The notes under the pieces were generated by a model, which worked only from the letters and a program-made list of their open reading frames with translations, did no database searches and was not told where the DNA came from. Positions 44,515 through 56,559 of a DNA stretch of 64,000 nt are shown one piece after another. Location of the stretch: assembly GCA_946902985.2 (NCBI GenBank), contig OX336394.1, positions 275,873,496-275,937,495 on the forward strand, written 5' to 3'. This DNA is from Meconema thalassinum (Eukaryota > Arthropoda > Insecta > Orthoptera > Tettigoniidae). Within the stretch, counting starts at the first letter, position 1. Each line of letters starts with the position of its first letter. The position numbers were made by a program, and so were the translations under genes.

Positions 44515-44600
44515 TGTCAGGTAAGGGATTCGAACCCTTGCTTCCTTATACAGAAATTTGATCTTAAGTCAAAACACCTTAACCACTCGGCCAACCTGAC
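44515..44600 (-). tRNA. tRNA-Leu(UAA), right arm copy
   Basis: An 86-nt mirror copy of the left arm tRNA. The body, anticodon TAA and all stems are conserved. A difference lies in the variable arm (TTCTGTATAAGGAA instead of TTCTTTATAAGGAA). It is potentially functional. Confidence 0.93.
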
Positions 44601-46437
44601 AGTTACTAATTTAATTGGTCTTGAGGACTTAAGTGTTTACAAAACTTTTTCCAGTATACATTGACTAAACCACTTGTTTGTTTTGAAATATAGATTTTGT
44701 TTTGTTTTACCATAACATTGCAGTTATGAGTCTTGTGAACTGGGTGTTCAATATAGGGTTAAAGGCATTTTAAAATCATTTTAGAAAAGCTCTTAGGTAT
44801 CGTGTCATGGGTTTTAGTAATGCATTACTGTTCGTTGACTAACATTTACCGTTACACAACATTATTTTGGTGAACGTACATGTTGTTGTTTGAGTCTTTA
44901 GTCCTTTGACTGGTTTGATGCAGATCTCAGTACCTATCTGTCCCGAGCTAATCGTTTCATCTCTATATAGCTACCACATTCTACATTCAAGGCTATCTGT
45001 TTAACATATTCTAACCTTTGTCTCCCCCTACAAGCTCTCAGGTTCAATTCCTAGCTTTAACACAAAATTTTAAAATTGGTATGAGGACTAAAACAAGTAT
45101 ACTCAGTCTCGGGTGGTCCAAAATATGTAGGGTTTGATTCACACCTCAACCATACAACACCATTTTTTTATTTTTTTTAAATAATGATAGCCATTTGTTC
45201 ATTTTCACATTTCACACATTACAATTTGTCGATTTTCCATTTGCATTTCTTTTAAATGTCAGTTTAAAGTTTTTGAATTTCATGATATGGAAACATGGAT
45301 TTTCCAATTTTGTTGTTTACACATTTTATTTTTATTTTGTTTATATCAAAAGTTCTTATTTGCGAAACTTGATTTTTTCATTTTAAGATTTTGTAAATGG
45401 TGTTAAAGTGAGTGCTTGGCCATTGCGATCGTACAGTCTGTCTATGTGTATGCAAAACATAGAGGTCTACTATTATTACTGCAGGTAAGGCTGTTTCTAC
45501 ACTCTCTCTCTCTTTCTGTGTAGTCATACATCCACACAACCTTGCCTGTCTTTGAGAACAAACACACAACCACTCTATTTATCCCTAAAAACTTCATTGA
45601 CATGCACACTCATCCCAAAGAACTTTAATTATACATTTAACATTTACCATTACAAAAATAAATGGTTTCCACTATTTACAAAAAAATTAACTATTTACAA
45701 TTACAAAAATAAATATTTACAAAATACTGAATCAATTAAATCTACTGGTTACAAAAGCCATGTCTCTAAACAATAAAATATAGAAATCACACCTCCTCCT
45801 CGTGGTTATAACCCCTTGCTAGGCTAATGCGTACAGTAAGTCATTCGTCTGCACACATTTGTTATCCATCAAGGCAGAAGTGCATTTTCTCTGTTCCACA
45901 AGATACGAATTATAGTTGCTGGATTGTATCCTGCACCGTTTATGCGACATAGCTATACCAGTTCATGAAATCGCTAGGTAGTTCTCTACATATAGCTCTA
46001 CATATGGCTTCCTTACAGCTAGTGTGCGATAGGCAGCATTAACTGTATATCACACCCAGTCCACCTTTGTATTTGCAATCCAAGTAATAATTTGAAAAGA
46101 GATGAGTGTAATCGGTTTAAAACATTATCTCTGCTTTTTATATGTTTATGACATGTGTATTGACCTGAAATCAAACCCTAGTCCACTTTAGTGAAAGGCT
46201 AACAGCTTAACCACTGCGCCACCATGCCCTTTTTTCTTAGATTGATTCGTTCTAGGACTTAGAGCTTGAAATCGAGTTAAAATCTCTAGTGTAAGTGGTA
46301 CATGTGCTCGCCACTGCAGCACAAAATGGTTAGCTGGTAACATTAGACAACCGGAAATTATTGTATTTCTGTTAGCCAAGCATTTCTGTCATCTGCCTAC
46401 AGTGTGAGCTCTGTCAGCAAGACAGTTTAGTTTAGAA

Positions 46438-46471
<34 letters not shown>

Positions 46472-49020
46472 TGTAGATTATTAGCCTCAAGTATTTAACG
46501 CTTGTTGTGTGTAGCGACCATCTTGTTCTGGTAACCACTGAGCAAGTTTTAACAGTCAACCCATAAAAACAGTATAGGTTAGTTGTGTGTGTTTCATGTA
46601 CTTGTGTGTGTGCATTAGCATCATGCACTAGCTTTACCTACCCTCTATAGGTAGAGCGTTATCCCTTTCCTTTCTGACATTACCAATGACCACATTCACC
46701 CACAAGTTTTACACTTAAACCATTGACTTGTTTTTGATTAAGTTTGCTTTGGTTTAGTTCGGTTTAGTTGAGTTTGATTCAGCTTAGATCAGTTTAGTTC
46801 GATATAGTCACCATTTTGGATTTTAGCTATCCTCTTTAACCAATCAATTAAAGATTGTCTACTCTTATTTCTTGAATCGATAAATCAGATTTTGTATACA
46901 CCATTTGTCATTTATTATCCCATACCTACAACCTATGCTCTCTCTGTACTGCAGTTTGATCTGAAAACAAGTTCCAATGGTGAAAGATTTGTCAGTCACC
47001 ATACTTGTAGCCTATAATAATTCTTTCACTACCTAGCTATGTTTCATCACTCACTGTAAACATTTCACATGTCCATATCCGATTATTAGTTTATAAAATC
47101 TCAGGTCGATGACCTTGATGTATAGGGTATTTTTGGGTAAATTCATTAGCCATGGGAAAGGGTTGACCATTCTAAGTCCTATGACACCTCACATGTTGAT
47201 ATCCGATTATTAGTTTATAAAATCTCAGGTCAATGACCTTGCTGTTTTGGATTTTTGGGGTAAATTCATTGGTCATGGGAAAGGGTTAACCATTCGTAGT
47301 CCTATGACAGCTCACTTGACCCTCTCTACTGATAAGTTTATAAAATCTTAGGTCAATGACCTTGCTGTTTTGGGTATTTTGGGTAAATTCGTTGGTCATG
47401 GAAAAGGGTTGGCCATCCTGAGTCTTGTGACACCTTACTTGTCCCTCTCTGATTATTAGTTGATAAAATCTTAGGTTTATGACCTTGCTGTTTTATTTTG
47501 GGGTAAATTCATTGGTCATGGGGAGGGGTTGGCCATTTTAAGTTCTATGACACCTCACTTGACCCTCTGTGATTATTAGTTAGCGAGATATTAACGAAAG
47601 TGCAGTTAGGCCCTTTTGACAAAAAATGAATAATACATTCAAAAACAGGGCGTCACCCCAAGTCCAACGACCCTCATACAAGTCCCTAGCTTTCTTAGTT
47701 CATAAGATATTAAAAAGCCGATGACCTATTAGTTTTTGGATCTTTGGTTAATTTGTAAAAAAACGTATCTATAAATCATTATTCAAAAAGCCCGCCCTCT
47801 TAAAAAAAAAACAATTGCGCATTTGTAAAACAAAAAACGAAAATGATAAATCATAGCGGCATTCAGTTGTATGCATGCACTTTATGTGGAACGAGTTTAA
47901 TTTCATATTGGCGTACAAACTCCCACATGTTGCACATGGAAAGCGACTTTTACCAAAAAAATATTATTTCACCCTCTAGTAGGGGTAGATTTTATTTTAG
48001 AGTGGAAATAAGTTATCCATAGGAAAGGGGTTGTCTGCCGGTGTAATTTGACTACTCGTACATGTCTCTAGCCTTATTCCCACCACTGTCAAAACAGGTT
48101 GTGACTTGTTAGCTCTTATCGTGCACGTGCACATGTGTACACTTGTGTGTTAGGTCATATTACACATGAACTTGCATTTTCTCACGTATGAACCAAAACA
48201 GGATGTGACTTGTTTCACAAGGAGGACGGTAATAAGGTCATCTCACACGTGTTCACATGTATTTCGCTACTTTCCTTTCATATCGTTATCCCATTATAGT
48301 AGTGGTGAACAACGTCAATTCAACACACACACACACATGTAGTTAGGCCCTTTGACATAATTTAAATAAATTCATGGGCTCGTCCGTAGGAACCAGGCCA
48401 AAGGGATCAGTCCAAAGGGACAAGGACTCGTCCACAAGGACCTGCCCACAAGGACTCGTCAACAATGACCCGTCCACAGGGACTCGTCAACAATGACTCG
48501 TCAAAAATGACCCGTCCACAGGGATCTGTCAACAGGGACCTGTCCACAAGGACTCGTCCACAAGGACCTGTCAACAAGGACCCGTTAGGTTGAGTTAGGT
48601 TACACTACAGCCACCATTTTAAAAAAAGCCCGCCCTCTTACCAAACCTATGAGTGGACATGTGTAAAAACAAAAAACTAGCATGTTAATTCATAGTGGCT
48701 TTCCACCAAACATATGCACTTTATGTGGAACAACGTTTAAATCCATATCGGCATTCAAACTCTCACATGTTGCAATTGGTAACAGAGATTCTCTAAAGAA
48801 TTTCAATTTCACCCCCTTGTAGGGGTAGGTTTTACTTTTGGGGTTGAAATATGTTGTCCATTGGAAAGGGGGTATCAGCCCGAGTTCAATGACACCTCAT
48901 TCGTCAAAATCCGACCACGGGTTCGGGAGTTATCGGGTTGCCGCCATCTTGTGTGGTGGAGCGGTGGCGGTGGATTTAGAACTCTCACAAAACCACTACT
49001 CTGATCGAATTCAACTGTAA

Positions 49021-49560
49021 CGAGGTGCAAGGTATGTCTAATTTCTCTTAGATTTATTAGCACGCTATTTTATTTTGTGATATAATTTGCATTTTGATAT
49101 TGTGGGAATTATAATGATAATATAATAGTGTCACTAGTAACCTGCCCCGGCTTCGCCCGGGAACAGTTATGAATGTGCAAGGAATTCCTGTCAAAGAATG
49201 GCGAGGTGCAAGCCATATCCCCCTCCCGTCCAAACTAAAAACACTTATAGTGGGCGATGTATCTAAGATAGAGATATGCTCACGCGGACTTTTTTGTACA
49301 ATTTTTCATGCTGAACAATTCTTACACTCATAGTATATTGATATTTTTAACGGTTTGTCCAGCGTAAGCTTAAAAAGCGCACGGACGTCAAGTTCTTTCT
49401 TCGACCTATTCACTGAAATCTAAAATCGTTACTGCTTGGCTCCCTTTGATCATAAATAAATTATTTTCTACAGAAATCTTCCTCGATATTACCTGTACAG
49501 AATGGTGAAAGCCGCATAAAAATCCATCCAGTGGTTCTCGAGATTACCCGAGATATCCAA
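49021..49560 (+). repeat. Outer segment of the giant inverted repeat, right side
   Basis: It mirrors 34180-34712. It includes AACCTGCCCCGGCTTCGCCC and TTACTGCTTGGCTCCCTTTG. It is non-coding and sits between the 5.6-kb arm and the LINE C 5' region. Confidence 0.85.
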
Positions 49561-49726
49561 GAATCGGGGACTTTGTTTTACACTAAGTAGAGATAAGTCT
49601 TAGTCGTGCAATGCTTGGTGAACAGCGCTGTGTGAGCAGTTGAGTAACTAACAAGATTTCATGAAAAAGGTCTCATTGTCTAGGCCGGTATGAGCGCATT
49701 CAGTCGGCCGTGGTGACAGACAACGT

Positions 49727-50917
49727 TTGCTGACATCTGGCGGTCAAACCCATAATGCGCAAGAACCGCCGCATGCCAATGAGAATCCTCGTAACGAGGT
49801 TACGGACATCCAAACAGCCGTCATGCAAGGAGAAGACAACCCCCATGCGGTACAAGTAGAACCATTTGCTGACATCATGAAGCAACAAACTAGAGACAGA
49901 CTACGCTCACCGACATCTGTCGGTCTTAAGCCTAACTTACAAGAGCCAACGATCTCACTGCAGATGACGTTACCTACGCAACACCAGAGCACAACCGCAG
50001 AAATAGATGACATAGCGGGCATCAAAAGAAAAATGTATTACATTACGAATTTTATTTCACATAAGCTAGAAGGAATAATACAGGAGAAAATTAACCAAAG
50101 CTTAAGTCGAGTTACGACAACCATCACAAATGCCGCAACACGAAATCCCAAAGAAGCGACAGACAACACACAAAATAGTCAGAATACTCTCTATAATGTT
50201 CAGTGTGAACCACAAGGGACAATAGCGTACGAACGGAGTGGCAGAAAGAAAGCTAATCACGAAAACTCCAACAACACACAACCTGATAATACAAACAAAG
50301 TGGAAACTGAGGAAGCAACAGAAGACAAAAATCCCCTACAAGAACAAGGAAACCTACAACAAAGCCGAACAAGACCACAGATACAACACGATCTAGATCA
50401 CCCCAACGAGGTTACAGAACCAGCACAGGCATGGAGCACAGTAATAGGGAGGGGACGACTTAGGGAACGAAACCAATATTGACAGAATATCGCAGAAAAA
50501 CAGAAAGTCAGAAAAGAAAATTCCAACACAGAAGAACTAGAACTGCAAACAAACAACACAGCCTTAAACGACATCTCAACGGAAGCTGGATGGAGAGGAC
50601 GTCAAAGACTACAAATCATCGGAAACATGACTCAATCCACTGAACTGAAAGCGGGCTCACGCATGTCTTGGCTCTACATAGGTAGGCTCTACGAATCCAC
50701 CACAGCGCAGAAATTAAAGGATTTCATACAGAACAAAGGAGTTAAGGGAGACATTGAATGCGAAGTGTTAGAGATCAGGGGACGACTAAAGGCATTTAAA
50801 CTAGGAATTCCCTACGAATCACTAGAGAGCGTCTACAAAGCAGAAGCCTGGCCGGCGGGAGTACTAGTAAAGAAATATATTTTTCGGAGAGACAGACCTG
50901 AAGGTGCAAGAATCTGA
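49727..50917 (+). pseudogene. LINE C ORF1 (RNA-binding gag-like protein) with one stop
   Basis: It has about 396 codons in one frame, broken only by TGA at 50480-50482. The N-terminal half is polar and low complexity (Gln/Asn/Thr/Glu-rich). The C-terminal part (50660-50900) has RMSWLYIGRLYESTTAQKLK, then GRLKAFKLGIPYESLESVYK and WPAGVLVKKYIFRR. This is the fold-like segment seen at the end of many LINE ORF1 proteins, expected to bind the element RNA. The stop codon overlaps the ORF2 start. Confidence 0.8.
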
Positions 50918-53768
50918 CATGACGAAACCACAAAACGCGGAAGAACTGAAAAGGCAGAAAATAAACACACCAACTACCAAGGATGGACACCAAACAGAAA
51001 CCAACACACCACTGAATCTGTTACTGTGGAACGTAGAAGGACTAAAGGGTACCTTCAGCTCAGCACCTGAAGAAATATGTATAGGCAAAGACGTGATAAT
51101 AACTACAGAAACCTTCCTGACAGGATCTTTTGAACTACAAGGATATAAATCAATACACGCCTATGCCAAATCAAAAGACAGAGGTAGGCCAGAGGGAGGT
51201 GTCTCCATCATGATAAAACCCACCATAGGAAGGATCAAAGAGACAATAAAGGACGACAACAAAGTCATTGTGAAAACAAACAAACTAACCTTAATAGGCA
51301 TGTACATCACCTATGGAACATCCTCTGATGACACAGTGGAACAGATAACATCTGCAATAGCACAAACGAAGACAGAAAAAAATGTAATAGTTGCAGCCGA
51401 CTTTAACTGCAGAACAGATAAACCAAACAAAAAAAAAACAACAACATTCCTTGACATACTACAAGGAGAAGGATACAACCTGATCAACAATCCGAGTGAA
51501 ATAACTTACATCGCGCACAACGGAGCTAGCACGATCGACCTGGTCTTTTACCGAGGAAAGGATATCTGCGTCACAATGCAACAAGGAATCTGGAAGACGT
51601 CTTCAACCCCACTGACCAAACACGTCCCAATCCTCACAAGCCTCATACTAACCACGGGACACAGACCAACAAATGGCAACAATGCCGAATATGCATAAGC
51701 CCCTCAGAAAACTGGACACAGATGTGCTAGCGAGCAACACACGAGCGCTGAAACTGACAGGACAATACCTACAAGGTAATAACATCAACCTCGCTATGTC
51801 CACAATACAAGAAGCCCTAGCCGCAGCAACAATACCAAACAAACAACGAAAGGGGAAACCATGGTTTGACACAGAATGTTACCAGCAAAGAAAAACCACG
51901 CTAGAGGCACTACACCAAGCGAAAACCTCTCTCTCAAAAGACCTGTTAGAAGAATACTCCAAAAGGAGAAAGTCCTACAAACAACTACTAAAAGACAAAC
52001 AAGCGAATTTCATCGAAATGCAAGCCCTACAAGAAGCAGAAGAAGCACAAAAAGATCCATTTATCCCTCTAAAAGGAAGATACAACAGAACATCTGGAGA
52101 AGTTCAAATGGAAACATGGGAGGAACATTTTTCAAGGATCCTGAATAAAACCGAAGGAAACACATCTCATGAAACAGGCCCTCCAAGAGACAGTAAAGAG
52201 ATCACATTATTCACAATAAACGAAGTAAAAACAGCAATAAAAGAATCTAAAGATAGGAAGGCAGCAGGCCCCGACGGAATATGCAACGAAATACTGAAAA
52301 CTTCGACAGAAATTCTTGCAGAGATATGGACAGACCTATTCAACAAGTGCCTGGCCTCAGGTGAGATACCTGACAAGTGGCGAAAATCTACTATCAAAGT
52401 ACTCTACAAAGGAAAAGGAGAAACAACTGATCCAAACGCATATAGAGGTATAGCTTTAGAAAACAACATCTTCAAAATCTATACAAAACTACTAACCAAC
52501 AGGCTGTCCGCAACAATAGACCCGAAAATACCCGAACAACAATTCGGCTTCAGAAAAGGAAGATCCACCATACAGGCCATAGGAAATCTAATGAACGACA
52601 TCTACCAAGCCCTAAGAATACCCAAAGGCAAATTCCACACTGTATTTATTGACTACACCAAAGCCTTCGATCTACTGGAAAGAACAAGACTTCTAAACAA
52701 ACTCGAAGACCTTGGCGGAAAGAATGAGATCACAATAGCAATAAAAAAACATAATGACCCACAACAAAGTCGTAATACAAGACGGAGAGGCAACTTCGAA
52801 GGAAATCACGCAAACAAACGGCGTACTACAGGGGGACCCAATGAGCCCTATACTGTTCAACATCGCCACAGCAGATATCACTAAAATAATTGAAAACACC
52901 AAAACAGTTTCATTATATATGTACGCAGATGATATGGCCCTGGGTTCATCTGACATATCGCAACTACAAGACACCTTGGATGCTCTCCACACTTGGGCGC
53001 AAGAAAACGAAATGTTAATTAACCACAGTAAGACGGTCCACATGGTATTTCGGAAAAGAGGAAAACTAGCAACAAATGACGAGGTAAAACTCAGAGATAA
53101 CGACATAAAAAAGTTAATACCTAGGGATGACACTCCAGACCACATGCAACTCATTCAGGGTCCATATACAAGAAAGAGCTGCTGCCGCCATCAGAGGAAT
53201 GTTTGAAATCAAAAACATCACCAAACTCTCTCTACAAACAGCCATTGCGCTATTGCATGCCAAAATATCTCCAGTTATAACATACGGCATTGAACTAATA
53301 TGGGAAAGACTAACCCTAACGGACCTTACCAACCTTGAGAAAATCAAATCGAGATATTTGAAGAGAGCACTTGGAGTAGCGAGAACGACCAAGTCCAGAC
53401 TGGTATATGAACTGGCAAGGGAACCGTTCTACATAGAGGACCTGAAACTCAAGCTGCTCCTACCTCTCACCAAGCAAGTATCTCAATTAATAGAGCTAAG
53501 GAAACAAAAAACAAAAGAAATACCCGAAGACTTTTACGCTACAGACGCCATGATTGACAGGAGATGGGCAAAAGCGAACCAAGAACTGCGATCGGTGCTA
53601 ACCAGACTTTCAATTCAAGGCTTTCACCACAAGATATGTAGAAATGACAAATTTCACGAACCAAACAATGCATGTGTATGCGTACTATGCAACGAACATT
53701 GTGAAAAATACCACCTAACTAAATGTCGTAAGAGGACAAAGTCAATCATTGACTATAGCAAAGACTAG
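50904..53768 (+). pseudogene. LINE C ORF2 (endonuclease, reverse transcriptase, zinc knuckle) with three frameshifts
   Basis: The endonuclease (about 51010-51650) has LLLWNVEGLKG, TTETFL (catalytic Glu), VIVAADFNCRTD and GASTIDLVFYRG. The reverse transcriptase has RKAAGPDGICNEIL, STIKVLYKGKGE, YRGIALENNIFKI, FGFRKGRST, FIDYTKAFDLL (motif A) and MYADDMALGSSD (motif C, intact). A C-terminal knuckle reads CVLCNEHCEKYHLTKC. Frameshifts occur near 51680, 52720-52760 and 53110-53140. A live protein would nick DNA and copy the element RNA at the target. Confidence 0.9.
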
Positions 53769-53890
53769 AGCTAAATATATCAAACATTGTACATAGGATA
53801 TGAGTCGTTATGTATGCACATTTGTGCGCATTGTATGTAATAATAATCATACAGCGCGAGGAAATTCATATACAATATAATACAATATCA

Positions 53891-54350
53891 CAAGTGCATG
53901 GTAATACCAACATACGGATTCTACAAGGCTGATTTTGCCCATTAATTTGCATTTATTTGCAGCCGTTCTTTCAGCCTCTCTGAGAGATTTATGGGCGTTG
54001 AGGAAGCGCATTCTATAAACCTGTTACGATCAAAAGAGCCTGCACAAAGCACACTTCCCCGCGCATTCACTTCGAGTGGATCTGCGACGTCACAGAGGTG
54101 CGATGGAGGGGGTCACATGCTATCTGGCCACCGTACTGAGCACACTGCGTAGACGCGCCAATTCGTTGCCAATTGTGTACCGTATCCATTTTCAAGCTCT
54201 TATTGTTTTGTCAGTTTTATACAAGTTTTCTTTCTTTATTGTAGTCCTATAATCCTTTGTTGTGTAGCGTGTATTTTATTTGTAAATGTGTTTATGTATA
54301 TAGTGTTGTGTACCATGCTATTCTAGTAATAGTATAATTTGAGTTTCGTT
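53891..54350. other. Upstream region of the transposase, no clear terminal repeat
   Basis: It probably includes the 5' flank and left end of the DNA transposon that follows. I could not identify matching terminal inverted repeats. Confidence 0.4.
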
Positions 54351-55736
54351 ATGGCTTCTACTTCGAAGTCTGGTAGCAAATCTGGACGACCATTAAGGGG
54401 ACAAGCTAGAGAAATAGTCTATAACGTAACTGCTCACCTACGGGAACAGAAAACCGTTCATAAACTGAATTATAATGTTGTGGCTTCAACAAGTGAAGCA
54501 ACGGGTGATTCAAAGTCACTCGTGAAGCGTATAATAGCGGAAGGGAAGACGTCTATGGTCAAGGGTCGGCTGCATTTTTCTACACCTGATGGCAAAAGAA
54601 CAGTCCATAAGAAAAGGATCGAATTAGATGACTTTGATAAAGGTAAGATACGTCGGAAAATAAGTGAATTTTACGTAATGAAAAAAACTGTACCTACACT
54701 GAAAAAACTGAACAAGGTGTTAAAATCAGAAGAAATACTTGACTGTAGCAGAGAGTATCTTAGAAGGCTGTTGAAAGAGATGGGGTTCCGTTGGACTAGG
54801 TGCCGTAGTTCTCGAAAGTTGTTGATAGAGAAACCTGATATCGTGGCATGGAGAGGAAGGTACCTCAAACAAATTCGTCAGTACAGAGAGAATGGTCGGA
54901 AAATAGTGTATTTAGACGAGACATTCGTTCATTCTACTCACTCTGTCCCATCGTGTTGGCAATCTGATACAGAGCTGGGAAAATTACGGGCTGTAGGGAA
55001 AGGCCCTCGCATTATTGTTGTGCATGCTGGGGGAGAGGAAGGCTTTGTAAACAACGCCTTATTGATATTCAAATCAAAGCAAAAACAGGGGACTACCATG
55101 ACGACATTAACTTTACCAATTTTTCTACTTGGGTGGAAAGGCAACTGCTGCCGAACTTAAGTCCAAACAGTGTGATTGTATTAGACAATGCCAGTTATCA
55201 CAGCGTACAAGAGAATAAGAAGCCAACACTATCGTCGCTCAAAAAGGACATAGTTGATTGGCTTACGCACAACAACATACAATTTGAAGAAAGGATGACC
55301 AAAGCGGATTTGTTGATGCTAGTGAAAAATGTCCCTAGTGAGAAGACCTACAAAATTGATAAAATGTTTACTAATGCCGGGCACAGTGTTTTGCGTCTGC
55401 CACCCTATCACGCAGACCTCAATCCCATTGAATTAGTGTGGGCAGACATCAAGGGTAGAGTGGGTGAATCTGTGTCAGACTCTCTAGAAGTGAAGCGTAG
55501 ACTTTGCGAGCAAGAATTTTCGGAATATTCACAGTCCAAATGAAAAAAAATGTTGCGAGCACGTACGCACGATAGAAGATGAATATTGGTCCAAGGATGC
55601 TCCCATCGATGACGCCATTGATAGCTTCATCATTTCTGTGAGTGATGGCACCTCATCTGAATCTGAATCTGAGTCCGAGAATGACAGCAGTAATCAGGAA
55701 GACGATAGTGAGATGGCAGATGAGATACGAGAATGA
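54351..55736 (+). pseudogene. IS630/Tc1-mariner-group transposase with long D-to-E spacing, two frameshifts
   Basis: It starts at the ATG at 54351. The N-terminus reads RPLRGQAREIVYNVTAHLRE (helix-turn-helix-like). The DDE catalytic core has KIVYLDETFVHS (first Asp), SVIVLDNASYH (second Asp) and LNPIELVWADIKG (Glu). By my count 81 residues separate the second Asp and the Glu, against 34-39 in classic Tc1/mariner. This is close to the spacing I recall for the Sailor (DD82E) group. The C-terminus is Ser/Glu/Asp-rich (TSSESESESEND). Frameshifts are near 55088 and in the A run at 55542-55550. It would cut and paste the element DNA. Confidence 0.85.
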
Positions 55737-56559
55737 CAGGTATGTTATACTGCCTCTTATGACCTAATCCTTTTCTTTAATAAGCGAGTTTTTTTGCATG
55801 CATTATTTCGTGTTGTTGTGAAGTAACCTATAGGCCTACCTACATTCCAATGACATCATCATTTTCGTCGTTCTATTTTACGTTATTTCATGCAGGTTTG
55901 GAATTTTTAGTTTATATTTTAATATTGTTATCGCAGTTGGAACGCAACAAGTGCCCATTTATAAGCGGGTTTCAACCATGCATCACATTAAAGAATTTAT
56001 ATCTTAAAATTCCGTCATCAGATCGAATCCAAATTTTATTACAATATACATTAGAATGTTTTATAACTGGTTTATTAATTTCAAAATTTTGTGTGTCCAA
56101 GAAACAAAGTTGTTATCATATTTGTAGGGTAACTTTTTCTCGGCTCGGGATGGTTAGAAAATTGCGTTCTTGGTTGCATTGTAATCCTTATACATCAAGA
56201 GGTTATGCTGTATGACTGTGAAATACGTAAATTAATTCACTTATTTTATATCGGCTTGTATTTGTATGGGAAAATAATACATGGTTCCGCTTGCCAGCCA
56301 GCGCATACATACGTCTTGTCCTTGATCCCGTACTGTCGGGGAAGATCGGACGAGCCGAAGTGAGCTGCGCGAACTGAACTAGTCGAGGGTTCTTTTGTTT
56401 GTTGTACCTTTATAATAAATGTCCTCGTTCTTACATACAGCCGAATAGCATTCTCATTAGTGCACGGGAACTTCTGTTGCAATACTAATGCAAGCGTATG
56501 CATTATTCGTTGACCCCTTTTCAATTCATTTCCGCGAAAATGTTGAAAAATTGTCTCAA
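55737..56559. other. No recognisable gene
   Basis: Probably the 3' flank of the transposon at first. The open frame at 55850-56215 is hydrophobic but has no domain I recognise. Confidence 0.45.

Larger units (their letters stand above)
43437..49012. repeat. Right arm of the giant palindrome (5.6 kb)
   Basis: It mirrors 36425-42027 and carries the same elements in reverse order: FLYWCH pseudogene, tRNA-Leu, LINE/SINE debris (44880-45150), tRNA-like relic (46158-46230), GT run (46441-46469), 123-bp array (47080-47620) and 15-bp minisatellite (48375-48590). Confidence 0.95.
49561..53890 (+). mobile_element. Non-LTR retrotransposon LINE C, nearly full length
   Basis: It has a short 5' region, ORF1 (49727-50917) and ORF2 (50904-53768), overlapping by 14 nt, and a 3' region ending in AT-rich ATACAATATAATACAATATC at about 53890. 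It carries one stop in ORF1 and three frameshifts in ORF2, but the catalytic motifs are intact, so it is the best preserved LINE here. The exact 5' end is uncertain because the flank belongs to the inverted repeat. The clade is not assigned. Confidence 0.88.

Noticed and set aside
36425..49012. Assembly artefact as the explanation of the palindrome
   Set aside because: The arms differ by substitutions, indels and repeat numbers (52 against 29 bp of AC/GT), unlike a mirrored read. Long-read confirmation is still needed.
36425..49012. Polinton/Maverick-type element
   Set aside because: No polymerase B, integrase, protease or capsid motif was seen in either arm.
55850..56215. 121-residue hydrophobic open frame
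   Set aside because: No domain or start context was recognised, and the AT-rich sequence easily gives such frames.
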